Shown piece after piece: positions 9,721 to 20,646 of a stretch of 64,000 nucleotides of DNA. Position numbers and translations under genes: made by a program. This DNA is from Arcobacter sp. LA11. GTDB taxonomy: Bacteria; Campylobacterota; Campylobacteria; Campylobacterales; Arcobacteraceae. A model generated the notes under the pieces. It saw nothing but the letters and a program-made list of their open reading frames with translations, was not told the DNA's origin and ran no database searches. How positions within the stretch are numbered: the first letter of the stretch is position 1; each line of letters opens with the position of its first letter. Location of the stretch: positions 31,564 to 95,563 of the forward strand of contig NZ_BDIR01000010.1 of assembly GCF_001895145.1 (NCBI RefSeq), in the 5' to 3' direction.

Positions 9721-10218
9721 ATGTTTTTAAAAAAATTAAAAATATTTTTTATTATAGTTGTTATATTAGGAACTTTATTTCTAGTTTATAGTTGGTATAA
9801 GAATTACCAATTTAAAAATAATCCTCTAAATCAAAATATTGTAGAAAAGATTAATAAAAAACACAAAGAATTAGAAATTCTCACATATCAAAAGTTCAAT
9901 ATAAAAAGAAAAATTCCTGTAACAGTTTCAGATAAAATGCCATCAAAACTTTATGGCGCAGCAACTTTCTCAAAGAGTGGCCAAATTCAAATATTTCTAA
10001 ATAAAAAATATTTTCAAGAGAGTCTTGAATATATGATTGATGATGTCCTTCCCCATGAATATGCTCATGCTTTAATGTTTGTAAAGGGTAATACAACAAA
10101 TCAAAAAGGTGGACATACAAAAGAGTGGCAAAATATTTGTAAATCTTTAAATGGTCTTAGATGTGATAGATTTGTCAACATTGATGATATAATCATTGGA
10201 AAAACAAACTTTTTTTAA
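9721..10218 (+). CDS. SprT-like zinc metallopeptidase, membrane-anchored
   Basis: 165 residues. An N-terminal membrane helix (about 7-27) is followed by a SprT-like domain with the zincin motif HEYAH and a third ligand candidate in GGHTKEWQNICKSL, then LRCDR. SprT/Spartan-fold proteins are zinc proteases; in eukaryotes Spartan cuts DNA-protein crosslinks, while most bacterial SprT proteins have no known role. Membrane anchoring is unusual for the soluble SprT type. Cotranscribed with the membrane J-domain protein upstream. Confidence 0.8.
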   Translation: MFLKKLKIFFIIVVILGTLFLVYSWYKNYQFKNNPLNQNIVEKINKKHKELEILTYQKFNIKRKIPVTVSDKMPSKLYGAATFSKSGQIQIFLNKKYFQESLEYMIDDVLPHEYAHALMFVKGNTTNQKGGHTKEWQNICKSLNGLRCDRFVNIDDIIIGKTNFF

Positions 10219-10219
10219 A

Positions 10220-10828
10220 CTAAAAAAAAGCTAACTTAAATGCAAAGACAGCAAAAATAACAGCAAATACTTTTTGAACAAGTTCTAACTTTTCTTTTGA
10301 ATTAAATAATTTATTTTTCATACTACTTGCAAAAATAGCGTACATCACAAATACAATAAAAGTCATTAACATAAATATCAAACTTAAAACTAAGATATCC
10401 AAAATCAAAGAGTTTGTATTTAAAGATATAAATTGAGGTAAAAAAGATAAAAAGAAGATAGATAACTTAGGGTTTAAAAGATTTATCATAATTGCTTTTA
10501 ATACTATTTCATAGCTATTTGATGATATATTTTTATTTTCTATTTTTAATATCCCTTTATCAGAAAAAAGTAAAAAGGAAAGATAAATCAAATATGATAT
10601 TCCTAAATACTTTACTATATTAAAAAAAATACTATCTAAACTAAATAATGCTAAAAGAGAAAACATTGAAATAATCAAATGAGGTAATATTCCAATAGTA
10701 CAGCCTAAAGCTGCCATAATACTTTCATGTTTACTTTTAAAAAGTGCAATACTAATCGTAAAAACTACTCCTGTTCCTGGTATAAGTACTATGATTAAAG
10801 AAGTGATTAGAAAGTCTAAAGTTATCAT
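10220..10828 (-). CDS. LysE-family translocator
   Basis: 202 residues with about six hydrophobic helices. The N-terminus has LIIVLIPGTGVVFTISIAL, the conserved LysE/RhtB first helix and PGP-like turn (here PGT), and the middle has NLLNPKLSIFFLSFLPQFI, the second family signature. Such proteins export amino acids or their analogues. An AraC-type regulator gene lies 62 bases upstream on the same strand, a common pairing, so that regulator may control it. Confidence 0.88.
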   Translation of the reverse strand: MITLDFLITSLIIVLIPGTGVVFTISIALFKSKHESIMAALGCTIGILPHLIISMFSLLALFSLDSIFFNIVKYLGISYLIYLSFLLFSDKGILKIENKNISSNSYEIVLKAIMINLLNPKLSIFFLSFLPQFISLNTNSLILDILVLSLIFMLMTFIVFVMYAIFASSMKNKLFNSKEKLELVQKVFAVIFAVFAFKLAFF

Positions 10829-10890
10829 CTATTTTCCTATATTTTTTAATAGTATAAAATAAATAGATTTCTTTGTATTGTAAAAAGTTG

Positions 10891-11691
10891 TTATTTATAA
10901 AATGATGGATTTAATCCCGTGTAAGCTTTAAAATATTTTATCATATGACTTTGATCATAAAAACCACACTCCAATGCAATAAAACTCAAAGGTAAACCTT
11001 TTAAAATTAGCTCTTTTACTTTTTTAACTCTTTGCTGAAGAATATATTCTTTTGGAGTAAGTCCAAGCTCTTCTTTAAAAACTCGAATAAAGTAATACAA
11101 GCTAAGATTTGCAAGCTCGCTAAGAGAAGAAACGGTAAGTTCTGAAGATAAGTTATCATTTATATATTCGAGTGATTTTTTAATAACCTCTTTACTTTTA
11201 TATAATTTTTCTATAGGAATAAAACTATCCGCATGTTTTTTTATAAACTGTGTAACAACACTTAAAAACATCTCTTCTTTTTCTATTGTAAAAGAGTATT
11301 CATCAAACATAATAGTATGAAGTTCTTCTATTCTTTTAGCTAAATCCTCATCTTCAATAACTCCATCTTTAAAAAAAGGAATATCATTTTTTTTACCACT
11401 AATACTAGAACTAAGTTCCCTCATAAGTTTTGTATCAACATAAAACATTTTATAAGCCCAGCCATCTTTTGTAAAACCATCATGAACTTCACCAGGATTA
11501 CATAGATTTATTACACCTTTATTCGCTGATACTTTTTCACCTCTATAGTTAAAATCTAATTTCCCTGATTGAATCACACCAAAACAGAACTCTTCATGGA
11601 AGTGTTTATTAAAACTATGATTTGTAAAAGAGGCTTCAAGTAGTTGAATACTACCTATATTTTTAAGTTTTAGTATTTTAGATTTCTGCAT
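10891..11691 (-). CDS. AraC-family transcriptional regulator
   Basis: 266 residues from the ATG at 11691. N-terminal cupin-like sensing domain (HFHEEFCFGVIQSGKLDFNYRG; NPGEVHDGF), then two helix-turn-helix units: ELTVSSLSELANLSLYYFIRVFKEELG and LSFIALECGFYDQSHMIKYFKAYTGLNP, the standard AraC/XylS DNA-binding signature. An earlier in-frame start (11790) would overlap the divergent glutathione peroxidase start, so I reject it; no strong ribosome site is seen before either. Likely regulator of the adjacent LysE-type exporter. Confidence 0.88.
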   Translation of the reverse strand: MQKSKILKLKNIGSIQLLEASFTNHSFNKHFHEEFCFGVIQSGKLDFNYRGEKVSANKGVINLCNPGEVHDGFTKDGWAYKMFYVDTKLMRELSSSISGKKNDIPFFKDGVIEDEDLAKRIEELHTIMFDEYSFTIEKEEMFLSVVTQFIKKHADSFIPIEKLYKSKEVIKKSLEYINDNLSSELTVSSLSELANLSLYYFIRVFKEELGLTPKEYILQQRVKKVKELILKGLPLSFIALECGFYDQSHMIKYFKAYTGLNPSFYK

Positions 11692-11779
11692 AATTATAAG
11701 TATACTAAAAATTAAATTTTTTATATTGTAAAAATTTGCTATATTTATAAAGTTAAAAAATATTTTATAAGGATAAAGA

Positions 11780-12328
11780 ATGTTGTACAAAATTTTATTA
11801 ATTTTTTCACTTCTTCTAACCTCATCATTTACAAAGGAAAAAGAAATGAGTATTTACGATTTTACAGTAAAAAATATTGATGGAGAAGATATATCTTTAT
11901 CAAAATATAAAGGAAAAGTTCTTTTAATAGTAAATGTAGCTAGTAAATGTGGATTTACCCCACAGTATGAAGGTTTAGAAAAACTATATGATAAATACAA
12001 AGATAAGGATTTTATGATTTTAGGATTTCCATCAAATCAATTTTCAAATCAAGAGCCAGGATCAAATAAAGATATAAAAGAGTTTTGTCAACTCACCTAT
12101 GGCGTAAGTTTTGATATGTTTGCAAAAGTTGATGTAAATGGAGAAAAGGAAATTCCTTTATATAAACATCTAAAAAGTGAAGCTAGTGGAATATTAGGAA
12201 CAAAAAATATCAAATGGAACTTTACTAAATTTCTAATAGACCCATATGGAAAAGTTATAGATAGATATGGTTCAATAACAAAACCAAAAGAGATAGAGCC
12301 AGAGATAAAAAGACTTCTAGGTCTGTAA
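11780..12328 (+). CDS. Glutathione peroxidase family thiol peroxidase
   Basis: 182 residues. The glutathione peroxidase fold is clear: VNVASKCGFTPQYEGLEKLY with the peroxidatic cysteine, FPSNQF with the catalytic Gln, and KWNFTKFLID with the catalytic Trp/Asn. Bacterial members with Cys instead of selenocysteine mostly use thioredoxin. The first 22 residues form a hydrophobic leader (KILLIFSLLLTSS), suggesting export. A second start, ATG at 11846, begins directly at the enzyme domain and has its own perfect AAAGGA at the right distance; both may be used. Confidence 0.92.
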   Translation: MLYKILLIFSLLLTSSFTKEKEMSIYDFTVKNIDGEDISLSKYKGKVLLIVNVASKCGFTPQYEGLEKLYDKYKDKDFMILGFPSNQFSNQEPGSNKDIKEFCQLTYGVSFDMFAKVDVNGEKEIPLYKHLKSEASGILGTKNIKWNFTKFLIDPYGKVIDRYGSITKPKEIEPEIKRLLGL

Positions 12329-12332
12329 AAGT

Positions 12333-13019
12333 TTAAAAAAGGGCCAACTGCCCTACTGGTTCTTTTTTTATTTTTTCTATACAAGAAGCTTCATCAAACA
12401 ATACTTTGTTTACTTCATTCGTAACTTCATACAAATCAAGTTTTTCACTTGGATAGATTTTAAAAAGTTCATTTACTTCTTTTATCTTTTGGCTATAAAG
12501 CCAAGTGCTAAAATCTTTTTTATCTAAAACTATAGGCATACGATGGTGGATTTTCCCTAATTTTTCATTTGCATCACAAGTAATAAGTGCCACAGTAACT
12601 ATTTTCATATTTAATTCAATATCAAACCATTCATCCCAAATACCTGCAAGTGCCATATAATCATTTTTCATATCACGAACAAAGAAAGGAGTCTTTTCCT
12701 TATCTTCAACTTCCCATTCATAAAAACCATTTATAGGAATAATACATCGCCTAGATTTAAAAGAATCTCTAAAAGTCATCTTCTCAAAGATTGATTCACT
12801 TCTGGCATTTATATTCATAGACTTTTTATTTTTAGCCCAAGAAGGTAAATATCCAAAATGAGCATATAAGTAATTGCCATTGTTTAATAAAGCGGGGATA
12901 GGAATAGTTGGAGCAATATTATATCTTGGATTTAGTTCTCCAATCATATCATTTTTTATTAAATCTTTTACATCAATCTTAAAAGTTTTATCATCATAAA
13001 CTGCTAATCTTCCGGGCAT
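12333..13019 (-). CDS. SRAP-domain protein (YedK/HMCES family) with Pro at position 2
   Basis: 228 residues. SRAP features are present: RYNIAPTIPIP, NINARSESI, RRCIIPINGFYEWE and KIHHRMPIVL, matching the Asn, Glu and His active-site residues of YedK/HMCES. These proteins shield abasic sites in single-stranded DNA by forming a bond through Cys2. Here the start reads M-P-G-R-L-A: codon 2 is CCC (Pro), not Cys. AGGA before the ATG at 13019 supports this start. Either crosslinking is lost or another residue is used. Confidence 0.88.
   Translation of the reverse strand: MPGRLAVYDDKTFKIDVKDLIKNDMIGELNPRYNIAPTIPIPALLNNGNYLYAHFGYLPSWAKNKKSMNINARSESIFEKMTFRDSFKSRRCIIPINGFYEWEVEDKEKTPFFVRDMKNDYMALAGIWDEWFDIELNMKIVTVALITCDANEKLGKIHHRMPIVLDKKDFSTWLYSQKIKEVNELFKIYPSEKLDLYEVTNEVNKVLFDEASCIEKIKKEPVGQLALF
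12334..12354 (-). terminator. Hairpin terminator overlapping the end of the SRAP gene
   Basis: AGGGC (12340-12344) and GCCCT (12350-12354) form a hairpin with a 5-base loop; read on the minus strand it is followed by six T. It lies within the last codons of the SRAP gene, so the terminator is part of the coding sequence. Read on the plus strand it could also help stop the glutathione peroxidase transcript, as a T-run follows a few bases later. Confidence 0.6.
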
Positions 13020-13129
13020 ATTCTTCCTAAGTTTTTTTGTATTCTATCAAAAAAAACTATTAAAAAATTTAATATTTTCAAATTTTATTTTAGTTTATAT
13101 ATAATGCTTAAAATAATAAAAGGAACATG

Positions 13130-13528
13130 ATGGAAATTATAAAAGAATATCAGTTTATTATATCAACATTAATAATTATTTTAGGATGGTTTATTAATAA
13201 CGAACTTAATAGAAGACATGAAATAACTAAAAAAAGGTTAAATTATAGACTTGAAATGCTACATTCATTTCTTCCCGTTTTTATTTCAATGTCATCTTCT
13301 CTTAATCCATTTAAAGAGGATAAGAATTTAAATAAAAAAATCATTGAAGCAAGAATTAATTTCCAATTATATGGATTAAAAGATGAAATAGATTTATTCC
13401 ATAAACTTATAGATTCTATAGAGATTAATAATATTCCAGATACGAATATTCATTTTAAAAGATTAACCGAACTAGTAAGAGAAAGATTAAGGCAAGAATT
13501 AAAAATTCCAAATGCATCACTTTATTAA
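13130..13528 (+). CDS. Hypothetical single-pass membrane protein
   Basis: 132 residues. One N-terminal hydrophobic segment (about 8-23, FIISTLIIILGWFI) followed by a basic stretch (RRHEITKKR) and a helical, mixed-charge cytoplasmic part. I do not recognise a family. AAGGA is five bases before the second of two adjacent ATGs, so 13130 is preferred over 13127. It stands alone, oriented with uvrC downstream, about 58 bases away. Confidence 0.7.
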   Translation: MEIIKEYQFIISTLIIILGWFINNELNRRHEITKKRLNYRLEMLHSFLPVFISMSSSLNPFKEDKNLNKKIIEARINFQLYGLKDEIDLFHKLIDSIEINNIPDTNIHFKRLTELVRERLRQELKIPNASLY

Positions 13529-13586
13529 CCTTTAGATTATTAAATTAAAAAAGGTTTAAAAAAGAATATTTTGATAAAATTCCAAA

Positions 13587-15419
13587 ATGAATTTGGAAGA
13601 AAAACTAAAACAATTACCAAATGACGCTGGTGTTTATCAATACTTTGATAAAGATGGTCATTTACTTTATATTGGAAAAGCTAAGGTTTTAAAAAACCGT
13701 GTAAAATCTTATTTTAAATTTACACCAAAATTACTTCCAGCAGATAAACTTAGTCCTCGTATTTATAAGATGATTACAGAAGTAGAATCTTTAGAATGGA
13801 TTGTTGTACCAAATGAGCACGATGCTCTAATTTTAGAAAACTCTTTAATCAAACAACTTAAACCCAAATACAATATCTTACTTAGGGACGATAAAACATA
13901 TCCATATATTTATATAAATCTAAATGAAGATTTTCCAAGACTTGAAATCACGCGAAAAGTTTTAAAAGAAAAAAACATTAAATATTTTGGTCCCTATTCT
14001 ATTGGTGCTAGAGATATGTTAGATTCTATATATGAAATAGTACCACTTGTACAAAAAAAATCGTGTATAAAAGGTAAAGAGGCTTGTCTTTTTCACCAAA
14101 TAAATAAATGTCATGCACCTTGTGAAGGGAAGATTACTAAAGAGGATTATGCAAAACTTGTAGATGAAGCTTTAGGTTTTATTTACAATAAAAATAAATT
14201 AGTTACAAAACTAAATAGCAAGATGGAAGAGTATAGTGCTGATTTTAGATTTGAAGAAGCTATGAAACTAAGAGATAGAATCAAATCTATTAAAAAATCT
14301 CAAATCCAAACGGGTATGGATTTAGCAACAAATGAAAACTTAGATTTATTTGCAATCAAAGCTATAAATAACAAAGCAGTACTTGTAAGAATGTTCTTTA
14401 GAGATGGGAAACTAGCTTCAAGTAATCACAACTACATAAAACAAAATAAAGATGATATAAATATAGATATAAATGAAGCCTACAGTAGAGCCATAGTAAA
14501 CTATTATGACAATGAACTTCCCCTACTTCCTAGTGAAATACTCATTGCAGATGAAATTGAAGAAAAGCGAGATATAGAAGAGTTTATTAAACAGAAGTTT
14601 TCAAAAAGTATCAGTATTCTAAATCCTAAAAGAGGAAAGAAAAAAGAGATAATTCAAGTTGCACATAATAATTGTGATGAATTATTAAGACTTCAAAATA
14701 CAAGTTCCGAAACTTCTTTATATGAGGATTTAAAACTATTATTCAATCTTGAAAAAACTCCTAATAGATTTGAATGTTTTGACAATTCGCATATGATGGG
14801 ACAAGCAACTGTTGGAGCAATGGTTACATGGGAAGAAAAGTTTGTAAAATCTGATTTTAGACATTATAACCTTGAAGCAAAAGATGAATATGCACAAATG
14901 AGAGAAACACTTATGAGAAGAGTAGAAAGTTTTGAAAAAAACCCTGCTCCTGATATGTGGGTTATTGATGGAGGAGAGACTTTATTGAAGCTAGCACGAG
15001 ACATAAGAGACTCATGTGGAGTAAATCTTGATATTGTTGCAATAGCTAAAGAAAAACTTGATTTTAAAGCTCACAGGGCTAAAGGAAGCGCTAAAGATAT
15101 AATTTTCTATGAAAGAGCTGGAGAAATATTAAAACTTGAACTTCTACCTTCTGATAAAAGACTACAGTTTATTCAAAGACTTAGAGATGAAGCTCATAGA
15201 TTTGCAATAACTTTTCACAAAAAACAAAAAAGAAAAGAAGATACTCAAATTTCACTTTTACAAATAAAAGGAATTGGTGAAGCAAAAGTTAAAAAACTAC
15301 TTTTATATTTTGGAACATTTGACAATATAAAAAATGCAAATTTGAAAGAACTGAAAGAAATCCTAAACGAAAAAGATGCTATGCTTCTACTTAATTATTT
15401 CAAAAATTTAGAAGGCTAA
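13587..15419 (+). CDS. uvrC: Excinuclease ABC subunit C
   Basis: 610 residues, full length. N-terminal GIY-YIG nuclease domain ([20 protein letters not shown], about 14-90) makes the 3' cut; a cysteine cluster region ([10 protein letters not shown]...CHAPC) follows; then the UVR motif that contacts UvrB (about 200-235); an RNase H-like domain ([24 protein letters not shown]) that makes the 5' cut; and C-terminal helix-hairpin-helix repeats ([16 protein letters not shown]). Nucleotide excision repair with UvrA and UvrB, which are not in this window. alr follows five bases later. Confidence 0.97.
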   Translation: MNLEEKLKQLPNDAGVYQYFDKDGHLLYIGKAKVLKNRVKSYFKFTPKLLPADKLSPRIYKMITEVESLEWIVVPNEHDALILENSLIKQLKPKYNILLRDDKTYPYIYINLNEDFPRLEITRKVLKEKNIKYFGPYSIGARDMLDSIYEIVPLVQKKSCIKGKEACLFHQINKCHAPCEGKITKEDYAKLVDEALGFIYNKNKLVTKLNSKMEEYSADFRFEEAMKLRDRIKSIKKSQIQTGMDLATNENLDLFAIKAINNKAVLVRMFFRDGKLASSNHNYIKQNKDDINIDINEAYSRAIVNYYDNELPLLPSEILIADEIEEKRDIEEFIKQKFSKSISILNPKRGKKKEIIQVAHNNCDELLRLQNTSSETSLYEDLKLLFNLEKTPNRFECFDNSHMMGQATVGAMVTWEEKFVKSDFRHYNLEAKDEYAQMRETLMRRVESFEKNPAPDMWVIDGGETLLKLARDIRDSCGVNLDIVAIAKEKLDFKAHRAKGSAKDIIFYERAGEILKLELLPSDKRLQFIQRLRDEAHRFAITFHKKQKRKEDTQISLLQIKGIGEAKVKKLLLYFGTFDNIKNANLKELKEILNEKDAMLLLNYFKNLEG

Positions 15420-15424
15420 AATCT

Positions 15425-16447
15425 TTGGCAAAAATTGTTTTAAACAAATCACACTATTTTCACAATTTAAAAATTATATCTGAACATGTTGGTTCAAAAG
15501 AAAAAGTTGCTGTAGTGTTAAAAGACAATGCTTATGGTCATGGACTTTTAGAGATTGCCAAGCTTGCAAATGAGTTTGGAATAGAAAATGCTGTAGTAAG
15601 AACAATAGAAGAAGCAAAAAAAATTGAGCCATTCTTTAGGCAAATCTTAATCCTAGCTGATAATAATTTAAACACTTATTCACATTCTTTTCACATTGTT
15701 ATTAATACATTAGAAGATATTCAAAGGTTACCCGAAAATACGAATGTTCACCTAAAAGTGGACACAGGAATGCATCGAAATGGAATTTCTATAGAAACTC
15801 TAGAAGAGGCTATTCTTGGTATCTACAAGAAAAAGTTGAATTTAACTGGTATCCTAACCCACTACAGAAGTGCTGATGAGCTCTCATGTGACTTCTTTTG
15901 GCAAAGGTCAGTTTTTAAACAGGTGAAAAGTGAAACAAAAATAATATGTGAAAAACTTTTTTTACCCATTCCTAAGTTTCATTCTGCTAATTCATCAGGT
16001 TTATTTAGGTTTAAGAATTTTGATGAGGACTTAGTAAGAGTAGGTATTGCCCAATATGGGTATTTAGAAACAAATATAATTTTTTCTAACCCAAAATTAA
16101 AACCAGTTATGTCACTTTGGGCAAATAAAATCGCAACAAGAACTATCAAAAAAAATCAAAAAGTTGGATACGGTGGAACATATTTAGCAAAAAATGATAT
16201 GAAAATTTCTACATATGATCTTGGATATGGAGATGGATTTTTAAGACTAAATGGAACACAAAAATATACAACTCCTAAAGGCTATGAAATTTTAGGAAGA
16301 GTTTCGATGGATAACATTTCTATAAACAGTGATGATGATGAAGTTTGTATTTTTGATGATGTAAAAGAACTTGCAAAATTACAAAATACAATTACTTATG
16401 AAATCACAACAACTTTAAATCCAAATATCCCAAAAGAAATACGATGA
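15425..16447 (+). CDS. alr: Alanine racemase
   Basis: 340 residues. [12 protein letters not shown] holds the pyridoxal-phosphate lysine (K33), [12 protein letters not shown] and the C-terminal GYGGTY and GYGDGFLR segments match the barrel and catalytic Tyr domain of Alr. It interconverts L- and D-alanine for peptidoglycan; ddl and murF, the next steps for D-alanine, lie near 47-50 kb. Translation begins at TTG (15425), with AAGG in the end of uvrC serving as ribosome site. Its stop overlaps the start of the Sel1 gene (ATGA), so coupling is likely. Confidence 0.93.
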   Translation: MAKIVLNKSHYFHNLKIISEHVGSKEKVAVVLKDNAYGHGLLEIAKLANEFGIENAVVRTIEEAKKIEPFFRQILILADNNLNTYSHSFHIVINTLEDIQRLPENTNVHLKVDTGMHRNGISIETLEEAILGIYKKKLNLTGILTHYRSADELSCDFFWQRSVFKQVKSETKIICEKLFLPIPKFHSANSSGLFRFKNFDEDLVRVGIAQYGYLETNIIFSNPKLKPVMSLWANKIATRTIKKNQKVGYGGTYLAKNDMKISTYDLGYGDGFLRLNGTQKYTTPKGYEILGRVSMDNISINSDDDEVCIFDDVKELAKLQNTITYEITTTLNPNIPKEIR

Positions 16448-17106
16448 TAAAAAAAATCATTGTATCAACTATATTAATTTGTAGTCTAAATGCAATGACT
16501 TTTAATGATGCCAAACAGGCAGAAGAAGAGTATGGAGTTATGAAAGCTCTTTCTATGTATAAAACTCTTGCAAAGCAGAATGATATACAATCAATATTTA
16601 GACTTGCAATAATTTATTCAAATGGTAAACATATAAAACGGAATCTCTCAAAATCAAAAGAACTATTAGAAAAAGCAAGTAAATTAAATCATCATAAATC
16701 TACATATTATCTAGGTAAATTATATTTATCAAAAAAATCACCTTATTATGATTTAACTGAAGCATTTAACACTTTTATAAAAGCATCAAATGAAAACTAT
16801 GCTCCTGCTCAAAATATGATAGGTCAATTTTTTGCAAATGGAATAGTTGTTGAAACAGATTATAAAAAAGCTGTAAATCTTTTTGAAAAAGCATCTAAAC
16901 AAGGGCTTGTTGATGCGCAATGTAACCTAGCTTTTATGTATGCAAGTGGAAAAGGTGTATTTCCAAATTTTGGAAGAGCCCATCAATTTGCTAAAAAAGG
17001 TTATGAAGAAGAAAATAAAAAATGCAAAAAGGTTTGGAAAGATTATAATTTAAATAAATATGCAAAAGACAAAGGTTGGAAATTTAATTTTTATACCAAA
17101 CCTTAA
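16444..17106 (+). CDS. Exported Sel1-repeat protein
   Basis: 220 residues. Signal peptide ([13 protein letters not shown]) then about four Sel1-type TPR repeats, such as [56 protein letters not shown] and [18 protein letters not shown]. Sel1 repeats mediate protein-protein contacts, often in periplasmic or surface complexes. Start overlaps the alr stop. No enzymatic domain; role unknown. Confidence 0.85.
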   Translation: MIKKIIVSTILICSLNAMTFNDAKQAEEEYGVMKALSMYKTLAKQNDIQSIFRLAIIYSNGKHIKRNLSKSKELLEKASKLNHHKSTYYLGKLYLSKKSPYYDLTEAFNTFIKASNENYAPAQNMIGQFFANGIVVETDYKKAVNLFEKASKQGLVDAQCNLAFMYASGKGVFPNFGRAHQFAKKGYEEENKKCKKVWKDYNLNKYAKDKGWKFNFYTKP

Positions 17107-17122
17107 TCTTTTAAAATATCAA

Positions 17123-19783
17123 TTACATATTTTTATGAAATTTTCTTATTTCTCTTTCTGAACTTCTCTTTTCTGCACCATCATAATTTGGATTGATATC
17201 TTTTTCTCTTCTATCAACTATATCATCTTTACCATGGAACTCTTTTTCATTTGCTCTTTCAACTATTTTTTTAGAGATATTAGAAGTACTAATTGCAATG
17301 TCATAAGTTTCGCTCGCAGCATTAGCAATCTGTTGAGTTTGTTGATCTTGTCTTGCAACAGAATCATTTATTTGCTCTATTCCAGATTGTTGTTCTCTTG
17401 AAGAAGTTTCAACATCAGTGATTAATCCAATTGTTTTTGTGATATTCTCATTTAATTCACTATAACCTTTTATCATATTCTCAGCAATATTTTTACCATC
17501 ATTAGCTTTTTCATTTGCATTTTCTACAATATCTTTAATCTCTTTTGCAGCCTCTGCACTTCTACTTGCTAAGTTTCTTACTTCTTGAGCAACAACTGCA
17601 AAACCTTTACCTGCTTCACCAGCTGTAGCAGCTTCAACTGCTGCATTAAGAGATAAGATATTTGTCTGAAATGCAATTTGATCAATAACACCAATAGAAT
17701 CATTTATTGCACTTACTTGTTCATTTATCTCAGACATAGAATTCATTGTTTTATTAGCTTGTTCCTGTCCATATGTAGTTTTTCCATTTAATTCTTTAGC
17801 ATATTTAGTCATAAGTGCTATTGATTCATTATTACTAACAATAGTACTTGTAATCTCTTCAAGTGCAGCAGATGTTTCTTCTAAAGAAGCAGCAGCTTCA
17901 TTTGTAGAATGATTCATTGTTTTTACATTATTTAATAAAACATCAGAAGATGAATCAAGAGTTAATCCTGCTCTTTTATTTAAAATCAACATTTCTGTGA
18001 TTGAATCACCAAGCATATTTACACCTGAACCTAATCTTTTTAAATGAGATTTCAAGTTTGTTGATTCAACTTTATTTAAATATTTATATGAAGAGTATTC
18101 TTCTAATACTTTTAATACATTATCAATATTTTTTTCTAAATTATCTCCCATTTTATCTAGCAATGAAGTTAATTCATTTAATGCCTCATTACCAACAGAA
18201 ATATTTACTCTTTTGGATAAATCACCTTCTTCAAACTCTTTTAAAACTTCGATTGTTTTAGAGATGACAATTTTTTCTTCTTCTACACCAGTTTTTACTT
18301 TCTTTATATTTTGATTAACAGCTTTTGCCATTTCACCTATTTCATCACCTGATTCTTTAAGTACTAAAATATCATCACTCTCTTTATTTACATATTTAAA
18401 GAAGTTTAATAAACCATCTTTAAAATCATGAAGAGAAGTACTTATACCTTTTAACATAATCATAGATAAAATGAATAATCCGATAACAGCCAACACAGTA
18501 AATATCAATACTAAATAAAAGTTGCTATTTGAAGATTTATACTCTTCATTAATCGTCACAAGTAGTTCTTTTGCTAAATAATCATCAATTTTCTTTAATA
18601 GATTAATCTTTTTTGTTATTGTTTGAAACCAATATGTTGCTTCATCACTAAATAAACTATTAGATAAAGTATTTAAAGCTTTTACTGCAGGTTCGTCATT
18701 AATTTTTACAATTTTATCAAGTGATTTAATAGAAACACCTTCTTCAACTCCTGTCAGTATTTCTGCTAATCCATTATTATATGTTGTAAATACTTTTTCT
18801 AAATCTGATAATAGTTTAGTTTCTTTCTGTGATAAATTTTCAATAGATTTATATTTTTTAATTTCTACTAATAATTTAGAATAAAATTCATTTACTTTTT
18901 TTGAATAATTATCTGTTCCATTTATTACATAGTTTTTATAATTATGGATTAATCCTCCATATCCTAATGTATTTTTCATTTCAGAGACTATTTCATGCTT
19001 TTTCGCTGAAAATAATAGAGTATTTCTAATTCTATTTACTTCATCTACATCTTTTCCTTTTAAAGTATTTTCATAAAAATTTTTAGCATCAGTTGATGCA
19101 TATCTTATAAAATTATTCATAAAAGAATTTTGCGAAGAGATTAAATTACTAAATTTGATTCTCATACCTTCACCAAATTTATCTTTTGCTAAAGTATTTG
19201 TACCAACTGCTCTTTCAATTCCTGCTCTTTCTTTACTAAGTAAAAAATTTGAATAAGCTACTAATTGTTTAGTTACATTTGGTGAATTAGAAATTTTAGA
19301 GATTTCAATAACAACATTTAAATATTTAGCATTCATCTTTGTGTAATAACCTAAAGCTTTTCCAATAGGTAAACTTAGATTTGTAACTTTTGCTCTAATA
19401 TCCTTGATTTTTGAGATATCCTTCATAGCCAAATCAAGAGATTTTGACATATCTATACTTATATTTTTTATATCAATTTTAGTTAAGAACTTATTCAATT
19501 CTTCTAATCTTGTATTTGTCAAAGCCCTTTGTTTGGGTAAGGTATCTACAAATTTCTTACCTTTACTTCCTAAATACCCAGCTGTCATACCACGTTCTTT
19601 TTGTGTTTCATGAACTAAAGCTGATATTTTTGTAGATAAAGTCACTCCATTTTTTAAGTCTGATAATTTATTTACATTACTAAAGTCAGAAATAATTGAC
19701 CTAGATGCAAGAAACAAAATAAATAGTGTCGGTAAAAGTACGAGTATTGTTAATTTACTCTTTATTGATAGATTTTTAAACAT
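17123..19783 (-). CDS. Methyl-accepting chemotaxis protein with NIT-type sensor domain
   Basis: 886 residues. First membrane helix (about 12-28), then a long helical periplasmic domain opening with [20 protein letters not shown], the signature of NIT (nitrate- and nitrite-sensing) domains, a second membrane helix (about 422-444), a HAMP/linker region and a long coiled-coil signalling domain with the invariant tip [20 protein letters not shown]. It should report to CheA/CheW at a cell pole. The ligand may be nitrate or nitrite by family, but this is inferred. No C-terminal methylation-enzyme docking pentapeptide is evident. Confidence 0.93.
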   Translation of the reverse strand: MFKNLSIKSKLTILVLLPTLFILFLASRSIISDFSNVNKLSDLKNGVTLSTKISALVHETQKERGMTAGYLGSKGKKFVDTLPKQRALTNTRLEELNKFLTKIDIKNISIDMSKSLDLAMKDISKIKDIRAKVTNLSLPIGKALGYYTKMNAKYLNVVIEISKISNSPNVTKQLVAYSNFLLSKERAGIERAVGTNTLAKDKFGEGMRIKFSNLISSQNSFMNNFIRYASTDAKNFYENTLKGKDVDEVNRIRNTLLFSAKKHEIVSEMKNTLGYGGLIHNYKNYVINGTDNYSKKVNEFYSKLLVEIKKYKSIENLSQKETKLLSDLEKVFTTYNNGLAEILTGVEEGVSIKSLDKIVKINDEPAVKALNTLSNSLFSDEATYWFQTITKKINLLKKIDDYLAKELLVTINEEYKSSNSNFYLVLIFTVLAVIGLFILSMIMLKGISTSLHDFKDGLLNFFKYVNKESDDILVLKESGDEIGEMAKAVNQNIKKVKTGVEEEKIVISKTIEVLKEFEEGDLSKRVNISVGNEALNELTSLLDKMGDNLEKNIDNVLKVLEEYSSYKYLNKVESTNLKSHLKRLGSGVNMLGDSITEMLILNKRAGLTLDSSSDVLLNNVKTMNHSTNEAAASLEETSAALEEITSTIVSNNESIALMTKYAKELNGKTTYGQEQANKTMNSMSEINEQVSAINDSIGVIDQIAFQTNILSLNAAVEAATAGEAGKGFAVVAQEVRNLASRSAEAAKEIKDIVENANEKANDGKNIAENMIKGYSELNENITKTIGLITDVETSSREQQSGIEQINDSVARQDQQTQQIANAASETYDIAISTSNISKKIVERANEKEFHGKDDIVDRREKDINPNYDGAEKRSSEREIRKFHKNM

Positions 19784-19911
19784 TGCATATCCTAAAATAA
19801 TTTTCTCATAAAAATTATTATTTTTTCATTCTTAAAATAATAATATAATATTTAAGCCTATTTGTCAATGATATGGAAAGGTATTAAATATACATTTTTA
19901 TGAATGAATAG

Positions 19912-20646
19912 TTATTTTACTAGATATTCGATATTATTCTTGATTAAGTAATCAAGAAATAATTTAAAATACTTATTTGTTTCTTCTTTAGATTTTGATA
20001 GTAAAGAAACCTCTACTTCTCTTTTTTCACCTTTTATTCTAGGAAGGGAAGAAAGCTCTATATTATAGGGAATTGTCTGCATTATATTTATTAATTCATT
20101 TTCACCACATGAAGCAACTAATGTACTTCTATATTTTTTTATATCATTTTTTAAATAGTATTTATCCAATGCTTCAACTATCATTGATTGACTCATAGAT
20201 GGAAAACCTGGTGTAAAAAAGAATCTATTATCTAAATAAAATCCAGGAACATTGTTTACAACATTTTTTAAAAGTTTTGCCTTTGTGGGTAAATATGACA
20301 TATTTATTCGATGAGGATATGCTTCTTGTTTAAATTGATTCTCTATTAATTCTTTTGCTTTTGGGTGAAATTCCATTTTACCTTTACGAAATACCTCAGC
20401 TGCAATTTTTCTTGTATAATCATCAGGAGTAGCACCAATACCTCCAAAACAAAACATAACGGAATCTTTATCTGCAAGAATTAATTCAAAAATATTTTTC
20501 ATTAAATCTACATCATCTTCTATAACAAAAGATGCTTTATGAGTCCAACCTCGTTTAAGAAGTTGTTCATTTAAGAAAGCAAAATGAGCATCCTTACGAC
20601 GCCCATTTAAAAGTTCAGTGCCAATAATAACACTATAAAAGTTCAT
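19912..20646 (-). CDS. CinA-like molybdopterin-binding domain protein
   Basis: 244 residues. IIGTELLNGRRKDAHFAFL and CFGGIGATPDDYT match the two nucleotide/cofactor binding loops of the MoaB/Mog-like domain found in CinA (competence/damage-inducible protein A). Only the N-terminal domain is present; the CinA C-terminal nicotinamide nucleotide amidase domain is missing. Its start follows directly on the adk stop, so it is cotranscribed with adenylate kinase. Exact function unknown. Confidence 0.85.
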   Translation of the reverse strand: MNFYSVIIGTELLNGRRKDAHFAFLNEQLLKRGWTHKASFVIEDDVDLMKNIFELILADKDSVMFCFGGIGATPDDYTRKIAAEVFRKGKMEFHPKAKELIENQFKQEAYPHRINMSYLPTKAKLLKNVVNNVPGFYLDNRFFFTPGFPSMSQSMIVEALDKYYLKNDIKKYRSTLVASCGENELINIMQTIPYNIELSSLPRIKGEKREVEVSLLSKSKEETNKYFKLFLDYLIKNNIEYLVK

